A stretch of 64,000 nucleotides of DNA. Origin: CAZAYY01 sp964489525. Its GTDB lineage: Bacteria > Chloroflexota > Anaerolineae > Anaerolineales > JABWBV01. Below the pieces are notes generated by a model, which saw nothing but the letters and a program-made list of their open reading frames with translations, made no database searches and had not been told where the DNA came from. Each line of letters starts with the position of its first letter. Position 1 is the stretch's first letter. Below, one piece after another: positions 33,411-41,721 of this stretch. The position numbers were made by a program, and so were the translations under genes. Location: contig CAZAYY010000011.1 in assembly GCA_964489525.1 (NCBI GenBank), positions 62,001 through 126,000 of the forward strand, read 5' to 3'.

Positions 33411-34856
33411 ATGGAAGACGCCACATTTAAAAAAGACGCGTTCAAAGTGGTGATTATTGGCGGCGGCATCACTGGCCTGAGCGCTGCCTGGGAAATTACC
33501 CAAAGCCTGGGCCCGGCGGTTCAGATGACCGTGTTGGAAAAGGAATCCCATTGGGGCGGCAAAATCCAAACCCTGCGCTTCCAGGCTGGCAGCGCCCGGT
33601 TTATCTTTGAGGCCGGTCCGGAGTCGTTTATCACCCGCAAACCAGAAGTATGGGATATTGCTCAGGAACTTGGCCTGGGCGAAAGCCTGATGGACCCAGG
33701 CAGCGAAACCCGCGGCATTTATGTCCTCGACCAGGGGCGCCCGCTGCTCATTCCCCTCTCCCCGGTTGCGTTTATCCGTTCGTCGCTCATGTCTGCCCGC
33801 GGCAAGCTGCGCATGCTGGCAGAGCCGTTTATTCCGTCTCGAAAAGATGATGGGGATGAATCGCTGGCCGAATTTGCCACCCGCCGCCTTGGGCATGAAG
33901 CCATGGAAAAATTTATAGGTCCAGTGCTCGCCGGAATTTATAACACCAACCCGGAGCGTCAAAGCATCCTGACCACTTCGCCCATTATGCGCGAAATGGA
34001 AAAGGAGTATGGCGGCCTGTTCAAAGCGGTCATTGGCCGGGCGCGCGCTGCCCGAAAATCCCGAAAACTTACCCCGCCGCGTCCCCGTTTTGTCACTTTT
34101 ATAAACGGTGCTGACCAACTGGTGGATGCGTTGGTTCTGGCCCTGGCCGGGGCAGATTTACGCCTCGACACAGCGGTGCTTCAGGTAACCCCGTATGACA
34201 ACGGCTACGCGGTTTACCTGGCCTCTGGCGAAGTGTTGGAGGCGGATGCAGTTATCCTGGCCACCCTGGCAAATGTAACCAGCCAACTGATTATGGAATG
34301 TGCTCCGGCTGCTGCCATGCTCCTCTCGAAAATTCGCCATGAAAACATCGGCACACTGGCCCTGGCGTATACGGCTGCGGATGTGCCGCCTGGAAAAATG
34401 ACAGGAATGATGATTCCCCGCCGCGAGAACCGGAGTATAGACGCAGTGCAGTGGACCTCCGTGAAAATGCCTGGGCGGGCTTCACCGGGCTACACCCTGC
34501 TGCGCATCTTTTTTGGCGGGGGACACCCTGGTACAGTGAACATGGATGATGCTGTGCTGCTGAGCCAGGTGCGCAGCGAATTAAAAGATTTATTAGGCAT
34601 AGAAGCAGAACCCCTGGCCTACCGGGTGGTGCGCATGCCTTCCGGGTTTCCCCAGGCCGATATTGGCCATTTGAAACTGGTAGACCAAATTGAGGCTGCA
34701 TTACCCGCCGGGTTGTATGTGGCAGGCAGTTCGTACCGGGGAATTGGCGTGCCAGACTGCATCCGCCAGGGACGTGATGCGGCCATTAAGGCTGCCGCAT
34801 ATTTGCAAACTGTTGGCCGCGCTACAAACACCGGCGCAGTAGAAAAAACACAATAA
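33411..34856 (+). CDS. hemY: protoporphyrinogen/coproporphyrinogen oxidase (HemY type)
   Basis: A 481-residue FAD enzyme. KVVIIGGGITGLSAAWEI is the dinucleotide-binding motif, followed by VLEKESHWGGKIQT; the middle contains FEAGPESFITRKPEV and GIYNTNPERQSIL, and the C terminus has GLYVAGSSYRGIGVPDCIRQ, the second FAD-binding block. It oxidises the porphyrinogen that ferrochelatase uses next. GGAGCAAG precedes the start. Order hemH-hemY is common in Gram-positive-like heme operons. Confidence 0.93.
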   Translation: MEDATFKKDAFKVVIIGGGITGLSAAWEITQSLGPAVQMTVLEKESHWGGKIQTLRFQAGSARFIFEAGPESFITRKPEVWDIAQELGLGESLMDPGSETRGIYVLDQGRPLLIPLSPVAFIRSSLMSARGKLRMLAEPFIPSRKDDGDESLAEFATRRLGHEAMEKFIGPVLAGIYNTNPERQSILTTSPIMREMEKEYGGLFKAVIGRARAARKSRKLTPPRPRFVTFINGADQLVDALVLALAGADLRLDTAVLQVTPYDNGYAVYLASGEVLEADAVILATLANVTSQLIMECAPAAAMLLSKIRHENIGTLALAYTAADVPPGKMTGMMIPRRENRSIDAVQWTSVKMPGRASPGYTLLRIFFGGGHPGTVNMDDAVLLSQVRSELKDLLGIEAEPLAYRVVRMPSGFPQADIGHLKLVDQIEAALPAGLYVAGSSYRGIGVPDCIRQGRDAAIKAAAYLQTVGRATNTGAVEKTQ

Positions 34857-34887
34857 ACACATTGAATACTTCAAGAGGAGAAAAAAC

Positions 34888-36210
34888 ATGATGAGCACAG
34901 TTTTACGGATTATCAATGCAGTCCGCCTGGGTCTTTTCCCGGTGGGCTACGGTTTAATCGGCGCCCTGGTGGGCGGGGTGTTAAACCGGATTATGATTGC
35001 CGAGATGAGCATCCCGGCTTCGCTGGTTGGCTTGTTTTTTGCCATTCCTTTGCTCGAATCACCTATCCGGGTATGGTTGGGCTACCGCTCCGATGCCTAC
35101 CCAATTTTCAACCGCCGCCGTGAGCCCTATATTATTTCCGGCGCAATCCTGGCCGGGTTGGGTGTGGTTTTGATTGTCCTGCTGATGAACAGTGCACCCT
35201 CTGCCGGGTTGATGTTGGTGGGCGGCGGGCTGCTCTCGTTTTTGGTGTATGGTTTTGGCCGCAACCTGGGGCATAACATCTTCCAGGCGCTGATGGCAGA
35301 CATTTACACCGGTCACCAGCGCGCCCGGGCGGCCACGCTGTATGAAGTGGTAACTTTGTTGGGGGCAGTGGTGGGCGCGGGCGGCCTGGGCAGCGCCCTG
35401 AAGGTGTATGAGCCGCAGCGGTTGCTGGCGGTGACCATTGGGGTTGCGGTCATCTTCTCTGTGTTGGCTTTGTTGGCCGCGTTTGGCCAGGAAATCCGCG
35501 GCAAGTTTTCTGAGGATGCAGCCCTAAAAGCCCGCCAGCTATCCTTCCAACAGGCCATCAGCGATGTGCTGCTGGGCGACCCGCAGGTACGCCTGTTCTT
35601 TTTCCTGGTTTTCTTCACTTTCATTGGCACCCTTGCCCAGGATGTGCTGTTGGAGCCGTATGGCGCTCTCGTACTCAATATGTCAGTTGGGGATACCACC
35701 CGCCTGACGATGTATTGGGGCCTGGGTGTGATGGCGGGTATGCTGGTTTCTGGCGTGATCCTGATCCGGTTGTTTGGCTATATGGCCATCATGCGGGCAG
35801 GGATTATCGCCAGCATCCTGGTCTTTTCAGGAATCATTGTTGTGGGTATCATGGGCAGCCCAGGGGCTTTTCGCGGATTGGTTTTTGTGATGGGCCTGGG
35901 CACGGGCCTGGCGGGCGCCGGAATGCTGACGGGGGCGTTGAACTTCACCACTGCCATTCGCGCTGGAATGCTGATGGGTGTGTGGGGTATGGCCAACTTG
36001 TTGGGCAAAGCCACCGGCAGCCTGATGGGTGGTGTGGTGGTGGACGTGGTTAAAGGCGTCACGGGCAGCGCATTCAATGCGTATGCCAGTGTATTTGCCA
36101 TTGAAGTCATCATGCTGGTGATTGCCCTGGCGCTCAGCTTCCGCTTTAATGTGGCTGCTGCCAAAGCAGCCCAGGAGGAACGTTTGGCGCTCGAAGCCGC
36201 AGCCGGTTAA
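34888..36210 (+). CDS. PucC/BCD-family MFS transporter
   Basis: A 440-residue, twelve-helix membrane protein resembling the PucC/LhaA (bacteriochlorophyll delivery) branch of the MFS: AVRLGLFPVGYGLIGALVGG, LNRIMIAEMSIPASLVGLFF, PIRVWLGYRSDAYPIFNRRR and PYIISGAILAGLG, GHNIFQALMADIY. In phototrophs these proteins assemble light-harvesting complexes. Here it follows hemH-hemY by 31 bases with AGAGGAG before the start, so it is part of a heme operon and may move a tetrapyrrole. No photosynthesis gene is in the window. A terminator for this operon lies inside selD on the other strand. Confidence 0.8.
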   Translation: MMSTVLRIINAVRLGLFPVGYGLIGALVGGVLNRIMIAEMSIPASLVGLFFAIPLLESPIRVWLGYRSDAYPIFNRRREPYIISGAILAGLGVVLIVLLMNSAPSAGLMLVGGGLLSFLVYGFGRNLGHNIFQALMADIYTGHQRARAATLYEVVTLLGAVVGAGGLGSALKVYEPQRLLAVTIGVAVIFSVLALLAAFGQEIRGKFSEDAALKARQLSFQQAISDVLLGDPQVRLFFFLVFFTFIGTLAQDVLLEPYGALVLNMSVGDTTRLTMYWGLGVMAGMLVSGVILIRLFGYMAIMRAGIIASILVFSGIIVVGIMGSPGAFRGLVFVMGLGTGLAGAGMLTGALNFTTAIRAGMLMGVWGMANLLGKATGSLMGGVVVDVVKGVTGSAFNAYASVFAIEVIMLVIALALSFRFNVAAAKAAQEERLALEAAAG

Positions 36211-37295
36211 GCTTTCCCGCGCTGTGCCCGGACTTCGATCCGGTTGCCTGCAAGAACTTCACCCACCAGCCAGGCCGGCTGGTGGGTTTTTTGCGCCTGC
36301 GCCAGGAAGGCCGGCAGCCTGTCTTGCGGGACGGCCAGCAGCAAACCACCGCTGGTTTGAGCGTCAAACAACAGCATTTGCTGTGCTTCAGAAATACCTG
36401 GGTCAAAGTCCACGTGTTCGCCGTAAAACAACTTGTTATCGGCTGAACCGCCGGGGAAGGTCCAGGCCTCGGCGTATTTTTGGGCACAGGAGATTAACGG
36501 AATCTGGTCAAAGAAAAAGCGCAGCCCCACTTTGGAAGCGGCCGCCATCTCCCAGGCGTGGCCCAGCAGGCTGAAGCCGGTAATGTCGGTTGCGCTGCGC
36601 AGGCCAAATTCAACCGCCAGCTCGGCGGCCGCGCGGTTGAGGCGCTGCATCCACCGAACTGCCTCGGCAACATCTTCGGCTTCTGCCTGACCGCGTTTTA
36701 GGGCAGTGGTGGTTACGCCAAAGCCCAGCGGCTTGGTCAGCACCAGGGCATCACCCGGGCGGGCGCCGCTTTTGGTGAGGGCCTGGGCGGGGTTGACAAA
36801 GCCGAGCACCACCATCCCAAACTTGGGTTCGTCATCCTGGACGGTGTGGCCGCCGGCGATCACCACCCCGGCTTCGCGGGCTTTCTCTGCACCGCCTCGC
36901 AAAATTTCGCCCACAATTTCGGGCGGCAGGCTGCCAGGTATGCCGGCGATGTTGAGCGCCAGGAAGGGTTTACCCCCCATGGCGTAGACATCTGACAGGC
37001 TGTTGGCCGCTGCAATCGCGCCATAGTCGTACGGGTCATCCACCACCGGGGTGAAAAAGTCGGTAGTGACTACCAGGGCGCGGTCTTCATCCAGCCGCCA
37101 GACGGCCGCATCATCCGGGTCACCCAGGCCCACCAGCAAATCCGGCGTATCTTGCGGGTTGAACATCCCTTGAATGGGGCGCAGCACCTGCGCCAGCGCT
37201 TCCGCGCTCATTTTGGATGCTCAACCCGCACATTTCGACAGCGAGGTCAGCCGGATTTCACGCCCGGTGGGGTGTTTTTGGGAGGCGGTGGCCAT
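36207..37295 (-). CDS. selD: selenide, water dikinase, itself a selenoprotein (Sec at codon 25)
   Basis: Makes selenophosphate from selenide and ATP for selenocysteine and selenouridine. A caller that treats TGA as stop starts at 37211 and loses the active-site residue. The frame continues upstream through one TGA (37223-37221) to an ATG at 37295, two bases after the SPFH stop. The added part reads REIRLTSLSKCAG-U-ASK, matching the family N terminus (RLT...GxGC/U..K), with TGA at the catalytic Cys/Sec position. The rest is typical: LLVGLGDPDDAAVWRLDED, VVTTDFFTPVVDDPYDYG, AGGHTVQDDEPKFGM, ATDITGFSLLGHAWEM, DAQTSGGLLLAVP. Product 362 residues including Sec. The stop overlaps the PucC gene end by four bases. 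Confidence 0.93.
36261..36292 (+). terminator. terminator of the hemH operon, embedded in selD
   Basis: A perfect 11-bp stem (36261-36271 with 36277-36287, 5-base loop) is followed by TTTTTT, 50 bases past the stop of the PucC-like gene. It lies within the last 30 codons of the opposing selD gene, so the same bases code for SelD on the other strand. Confidence 0.85.
37178..37223 (-). promoter_or_regulatory. Sec codon and SECIS-like hairpins in selD
   Basis: After the TGA (37223-37221) come 12 bases, then AGCGC-GGAA-GCGCT (37208-37195), a 5-bp stem with a loop beginning GG. The spacing of about 11 bases and a GG loop are those of the E. coli fdhF SECIS. A second perfect hairpin, GGCGCAG-GTG-CTGCGCC (37194-37178), abuts it and could stack on it. 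Hairpins are seen; SelB recognition is inferred. Confidence 0.65.
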
Positions 37296-37297
37296 AA

Positions 37298-38401
37298 TCA
37301 GGGCACGGTTTCGGTTTGCGGCACTGTGGTTGGGGTTGTCGTTGTGGTTGGCGCAGGGGTTTCAACCAGGTTGGGCAGCGGGAAAAGGAAGGGGTTATCC
37401 GCGGGCAGGAACATCACCTGGACATTGGGCGCCAGCCGCTGGATGTATTCCAGGGTGAGCACATCGGGGTTGGCAGAAATGGCCTGGCCCAACAGGGCAA
37501 GGGCTTCGGCTTCCGCCTTGGCCTGGATCAGCCGGGCTTCGGCGGCGGCTTCAGCGGCAATCACCACGGCGCGGGCATCACCCTCGGCGCGAATGGCCAC
37601 CGAGTCGGCCTGGCCCTGGGCAAGCTGGCGAGCCTGTTCGGCCTCTTGCCTGCGCTGTTCGACCACAAAAAACGCCTGCTGGGCGAGCTGTTCGGCAATT
37701 TGTTTTTGCTCTACCGAAGCCGCATATTCTTCTGAAAATGAGATGTTGCGCAGCACAAAGTCTACCAGCACAATTCCTTCTTCAGCCAGTTTTGCGGAGA
37801 GGGTATCGGTGATTCTAACCACAAGCTCATCGCGCTTGGTACTGTAGACCTCTTCCACACCGTATAAAGAGACTACGTCGCGGATAATACCGCGTGCCTG
37901 CGGGCGCACCAGGTTTTCCTGGTAGGTATTTTGCCAGTCAATGTGCACCTGGACAATCTCAGTGGGGTTTATGGCGAAAATAATTGATGCATCCACGAAA
38001 ACGATTTGACCATCCGCAGTGCGCGCCTGGACCGAGTCATCTCCCATTACATTGCCTTCATCGAAAGACTGGGACATGGTGTAGGTTTGCCGGGAGATTG
38101 TGTAAGGAACAACATTTTCGGCAAAAGGCAGAATCCAGCGCAGGCCAGGCTGCAGGGCTTCATCGCGTACGCCGCCGCTGCCAATGGTGATAACCACGCC
38201 GCGTTCCTGCGGTTGGATAAAGACCAACCCGGCACTGACCACATTGAGCACCAGCGCGAGTAGCACGGTGACGATGACCACACTGGTCATGGCCCCAATT
38301 TTTTGTCCACGGCTGGCCCGGACGATGATCAGACCGACCACGCCAACAACTAACAGCCACGATAGGGAGGCAATTGCATTAATTACAGCAGCGATATTCA
38401 T
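37298..38401 (-). CDS. SPFH/prohibitin-family membrane protein
   Basis: A 367-residue protein with two N-terminal helices (about 10-27 and 39-60), an SPFH domain (about 60-245: VFIQPQERGVVITIGSGGVR, ARGIIRDVVSLYGVEEVYST) and an Ala/Glu/Gln-rich coiled coil (about 245-310), then a Pro/Thr-rich end. Such proteins oligomerise at the membrane as flotillin/HflK-like scaffolds and often regulate membrane proteases. It precedes selD by two bases in the same operon, a pairing with no obvious functional logic. Confidence 0.88.
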   Translation of the reverse strand: MNIAAVINAIASLSWLLVVGVVGLIIVRASRGQKIGAMTSVVIVTVLLALVLNVVSAGLVFIQPQERGVVITIGSGGVRDEALQPGLRWILPFAENVVPYTISRQTYTMSQSFDEGNVMGDDSVQARTADGQIVFVDASIIFAINPTEIVQVHIDWQNTYQENLVRPQARGIIRDVVSLYGVEEVYSTKRDELVVRITDTLSAKLAEEGIVLVDFVLRNISFSEEYAASVEQKQIAEQLAQQAFFVVEQRRQEAEQARQLAQGQADSVAIRAEGDARAVVIAAEAAAEARLIQAKAEAEALALLGQAISANPDVLTLEYIQRLAPNVQVMFLPADNPFLFPLPNLVETPAPTTTTTPTTVPQTETVP

Positions 38402-38481
38402 ACTTTTTTCCTTTCCTTATTTTCTATTCTCTACATGTTACAATGTTAACCAGGTATTCTCGGTTAATATATCATCTTCCA

Positions 38482-39168
38482 ATGGGACAATACGTAGGAA
38501 AATTGTTAGAGTTTCAACAAGCACCTGGGCGCCAGCGTTCGTTGCGGTTGGGCTGTCCGGCTGAGGCAGTTCCCCGGCCAGGCCAATATGTGATGGCCTG
38601 GCAGCCAGGTTCAAGCGAGCCATTGGGGCAGGTCTTATTTTACCAGGGTCCGGCTCCGGGCGGTTTCATGGCTGCCCCGGCTGCCTTCCCGGACAGTTGG
38701 GGGTTGGGGGTAGAATTGCAGCTGCGCGGTCCATTCGGGCGCGGCTTCAACCTGCCCAGGGTGGGCAAAATTGCCATGGCATCTTTCGATGCCAACCCGG
38801 CCCGTTTGCTGGGGCTGGTGCAGCCTGCCTTGCAGCAAAAATCGGCTGTGGCGTTATTTACGGATGTGTCCGTTGGGTTGTGGGCGCCCTCGGCGCTGGA
38901 AGTGAACCCGTTGGCTGCGCTGCCGGAATCTCTGGGTTGGGCAGATTACCTCGCGGTTGAGATTGCGTTAAACCAGTTGGAACACATGCCAGGCTGGTTG
39001 GGCCTGTCGCCCGGGCAGCTGGCACCAACCGGTGAAGCTTTCGTGGTTTCCCCCATGCCTTGTGGCGGGTTGGCTGCCTGTGGTGTTTGCGCAGTGCGCA
39101 CCCGCCCTGGCTGGCGGGAGGCCTGCACCACCGGTCCAGTTTTTCCGCTTAGCCAGCTTTTGTTCTAA
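38482..39168 (+). CDS. PyrK-like iron-sulfur protein, divergent
   Basis: A 228-residue protein whose C terminus, CGGLAACGVCAVRTRPGW followed by REACTTGPVFPLSQLLF, resembles the [2Fe-2S] end of PyrK, the electron-transfer subunit of dihydroorotate dehydrogenase B. The N-terminal region looks like a worn flavodoxin-reductase beta barrel (RPGQYVMAWQPG), but I see neither the RPYS FAD motif nor a clear NAD-binding Gly motif. No pyrD is adjacent. Start at 38482 (MGQYVGKLLEF) is the first that fits after AT-rich -10-like sequence. It may be a PyrK variant that passes electrons through its cluster only. Confidence 0.6.
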   Translation: MGQYVGKLLEFQQAPGRQRSLRLGCPAEAVPRPGQYVMAWQPGSSEPLGQVLFYQGPAPGGFMAAPAAFPDSWGLGVELQLRGPFGRGFNLPRVGKIAMASFDANPARLLGLVQPALQQKSAVALFTDVSVGLWAPSALEVNPLAALPESLGWADYLAVEIALNQLEHMPGWLGLSPGQLAPTGEAFVVSPMPCGGLAACGVCAVRTRPGWREACTTGPVFPLSQLLF

Positions 39169-39267
39169 GTCCAGCCATATCACGCCCCGTTTTGGGGTGG
39201 CAAGCGCCCTTTGGCATGCATCTTGCATTGCATACAAACAAATCGCCTTTCATGTTAAAATCAAATT

Positions 39268-40962
39268 ATGGCTGACCAGGTTGCACCCCTCCCAACAGCA
39301 GAAGATATTATCCCAACCCTGAAGCAGATGTATTTATTTTCCCGGCTGAAGGACGAGGAACTGTCTTCGCTGGCCTTGCGCTTTGACCGCTACCAGTTGG
39401 ATAAAGACGCCCTGCTTTTTTCGCAGGGGGAGGCGGCCCAGAGTTTCTTTGTGATTCTTAAGGGGGGCATTGCCATTTCCCGCCGCGGCCGCGACAAGCA
39501 GGAAATTCCGATTGGCAAGCTGGTCGCGGGGGATTACATTGGCGAAACTGGTTTGCTGCGCAGCAAGCCCCGCAATGCCACCGCAATTGCGTCTGAACCC
39601 ACTGAGGTGCTGCAGCTCAAAAAAGAACAGTTCCAATGGATGATTAAGCAGCATCCGGTGGTTCTGAAAATCCTTGAAGCTACGGTGCGCAGTTATGAAC
39701 TTGCCAGCCGCAAAGGTTTCAGCTGGTTGGCGCCTGGGGAACCCGTTCACATGATTATGCGCCGCCATCCGATTTTACTTGCCATCAGCCTTTCTTTCCC
39801 GGTAATTTTTTTACTGATTTCGATCGGCCTGATTCTAACCGGCGCTGCAATTCGGATGACGATTTTTGAATTTGTGGGTTTTGCGGGGGTGGCGGTGGGT
39901 TCGGTCTGGTTTTTGTGGAATTATATCGACTGGGCGAATGACTATTACATCATCACCGACCGGCGGGTGGTCTGGTTGGAAGAAATTTTGTTCATTTATG
40001 AGAGCCGCCACGAAACCCCGCTCAGCCAGGTGCAGTCGGTGGATGTGGAAAGCACGCTGTGGCAGCGCTTTTTGGGAATTGGCGATGTGATTGTGCGCAC
40101 CTTTTCCGGGAATGTGACCATGACCAGTATTGGTTCGCCGGAATTATTCAAAGCGCCCATTATGGAATATCGCCAGCGTGTCCAGAAAACTGAAAAAATG
40201 CTCGAAGGCCAAAACCTGACCAACTACATCCAGGACCGGATTTCCAATGTGGACCCGCGCATTGCCCGCCCTCCCATACCCGCTGCAGAAGCCCCAACCG
40301 GGCCAATCCGGCGTTCGAAAATCTCCTGGTTAAACAACGTGCTCAAAACCCGTTTTGAAAAAGATGGGGTGATTACCTATCGCAAACACTGGTTTTTGCT
40401 GCTGCGCCGGGTGCTTGGTTTTTTGTTGGGTTTTTTCGCCTTGCTGGTTTTGTTTTTGCTGCGCCTGTTTGCGGTGTACGAATTCCTTTCCATTGGGGCT
40501 CTGGCGGGTGCCCTGGCGATTTATTTCTTTGTTACCCTGCCTTTTTGGGGATACCAATACCTTGACTGGCGCAACGACCAGTACCAATTGACGGATAAAA
40601 GTATTATTGATGTTGCCAAAAAACCACTCAGCACCGAGGTGAAAAAATCGGCCTTGCTCGAAAATGTGCTCAGCGTAACCAACCGCAGCGAAGGCATTAT
40701 TGACCGCTTTTTAAACATTGGTACGGTGGACATTCGTGTGGGTGATGCCACATTCAGCTTTATCGGTGTGCATAAACCCGCCGAAGTGCAGGAAGAAATT
40801 TTTGAGCGCTACTATGCGCGTAAACGCGCCCTGGAAAAAGAAGCCGAACGAAAAAAACACGATGAAATGCTGAATGTGCTGACGCGCTACCACCAGATTG
40901 TCAAAGACTCGTACGTTCCATCAGACCCTGGCGGCATCAACCAGATGCCAGGGCCGGTGTAA
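39268..40962 (+). CDS. cyclic-nucleotide-binding domain protein with two membrane bPH2 modules
   Basis: A 564-residue membrane protein. Residues about 20-140 form a cNMP-binding/Crp-like domain (LKDEELSSLALRFDRYQLDK, LVAGDYIGETGLLRSKPRNA). Then come two copies of the same module: a pair of hydrophobic helices (about 170-215; 385-430) followed by a bacterial PH domain (WNYIDWANDYYIITDRRVVW...; YLDWRNDQYQLTDKSIIDVA...). There is no DNA-binding domain. The cNMP pocket could gate the membrane modules; the ligand is unknown. TAAAAT at 39256-39261 ends six bases before the ATG and there is no Shine-Dalgarno. Confidence 0.82.
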   Translation: MADQVAPLPTAEDIIPTLKQMYLFSRLKDEELSSLALRFDRYQLDKDALLFSQGEAAQSFFVILKGGIAISRRGRDKQEIPIGKLVAGDYIGETGLLRSKPRNATAIASEPTEVLQLKKEQFQWMIKQHPVVLKILEATVRSYELASRKGFSWLAPGEPVHMIMRRHPILLAISLSFPVIFLLISIGLILTGAAIRMTIFEFVGFAGVAVGSVWFLWNYIDWANDYYIITDRRVVWLEEILFIYESRHETPLSQVQSVDVESTLWQRFLGIGDVIVRTFSGNVTMTSIGSPELFKAPIMEYRQRVQKTEKMLEGQNLTNYIQDRISNVDPRIARPPIPAAEAPTGPIRRSKISWLNNVLKTRFEKDGVITYRKHWFLLLRRVLGFLLGFFALLVLFLLRLFAVYEFLSIGALAGALAIYFFVTLPFWGYQYLDWRNDQYQLTDKSIIDVAKKPLSTEVKKSALLENVLSVTNRSEGIIDRFLNIGTVDIRVGDATFSFIGVHKPAEVQEEIFERYYARKRALEKEAERKKHDEMLNVLTRYHQIVKDSYVPSDPGGINQMPGPV

Positions 40963-40999
40963 GGCAACTTCATCGCCTTTTTCGTGCCCCTTGCAAAAG

Positions 41000-41103
41000 G
41001 GGAGCGTGCAATTGTTGTTATTGCATCCATTCCCCATCCCTTTTCTACTCCCCGCCCCAAAGCCTGGGGTGGGGTTGGGGGTGGGGTTGGAAAGTGAGAA
41101 CCG
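41000..41103. repeat. dispersed intergenic repeat, copy 2 (about 105 bp)
   Basis: Near-identical to 14705-14812, including the flanks outside the GC palindrome. It fills most of the 222-base gap between the cNMP protein and def. The palindrome CCCCGCCCCAAAGCC/TGGGGTGGGG can fold on either strand. Confidence 0.7.
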
Positions 41104-41170
41104 CAAATGCTAACAACATTTCTGCGCACCTTGCAAAAGGAATATGTCCCCACCTTGCCCCGGTTTGTTG

Positions 41171-41176
41171 TATAAT
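41171..41176 (+). promoter_or_regulatory. def -10 box, leaderless spacing
   Basis: TATAAT ends eight bases before the def ATG at 41185; the bases between are pyrimidine-rich (TTCTTCCT) with no Shine-Dalgarno. Confidence 0.5.
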
Positions 41177-41184
41177 TTCTTCCT

Positions 41185-41700
41185 ATGGCAAAAAGAGATA
41201 TTGTTCATGTTCCCGATCCGGTTTTGCGCCGGAAAGCTCGCGAAATCAAAGAATTTGGTGTACAGCTCAACCCGTTGATTGCAGACATGGTAGAGACCAT
41301 GCGCGACGCGCCGGGCGTTGGTTTGGCGGGGCCGCAAATCAATGTACCACTGCGCATCATCGTGGTGGAATACCCGGAGAATGACCAGGACGAGGACGCG
41401 CCCGCTAAATTGTTTGTGGTGCTCAACCCTGAAATCACGCGGCATGCGGAAGAAACGGTAAGCGGGATTGAAGGCTGCCTTTCGATCCCCGGGTTGGTGG
41501 GTGAAGTGGACCGCTATACCGGCGTTACAGTGCGCGGCCAGAATCGTTTTGGCAGGCCCATCAAAATCAAAGCCAATGGTTGGTTGGCCCGCATTTTTCA
41601 GCACGAAATTGATCACCTGGATGGGGTTTTATTTACCGATAAAGCGGTGCGGGTCTGGCGTCCGGAAGCTGAAGAAGCCGATGCAGTGCCGCTGGACTGA
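41185..41700 (+). CDS. def: peptide deformylase
   Basis: A 171-residue metalloenzyme removing the N-formyl group from new proteins. All three motifs are present: GVGLAGPQI, EGCLSIPG (metal Cys) and QHEIDHLDG (HExxH). Length and order are standard. It is followed after 21 bases by recF on the same strand. Confidence 0.97.
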   Translation: MAKRDIVHVPDPVLRRKAREIKEFGVQLNPLIADMVETMRDAPGVGLAGPQINVPLRIIVVEYPENDQDEDAPAKLFVVLNPEITRHAEETVSGIEGCLSIPGLVGEVDRYTGVTVRGQNRFGRPIKIKANGWLARIFQHEIDHLDGVLFTDKAVRVWRPEAEEADAVPLD

Positions 41701-41721
41701 CGTTCGCCAGGCGTGCGGCGC

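Noticed and set aside
36207..37211. selD starting at the ATG at 37211
   Set aside because: It would lack the N-terminal catalytic Cys/Sec block; the upstream frame restores it through a TGA codon.
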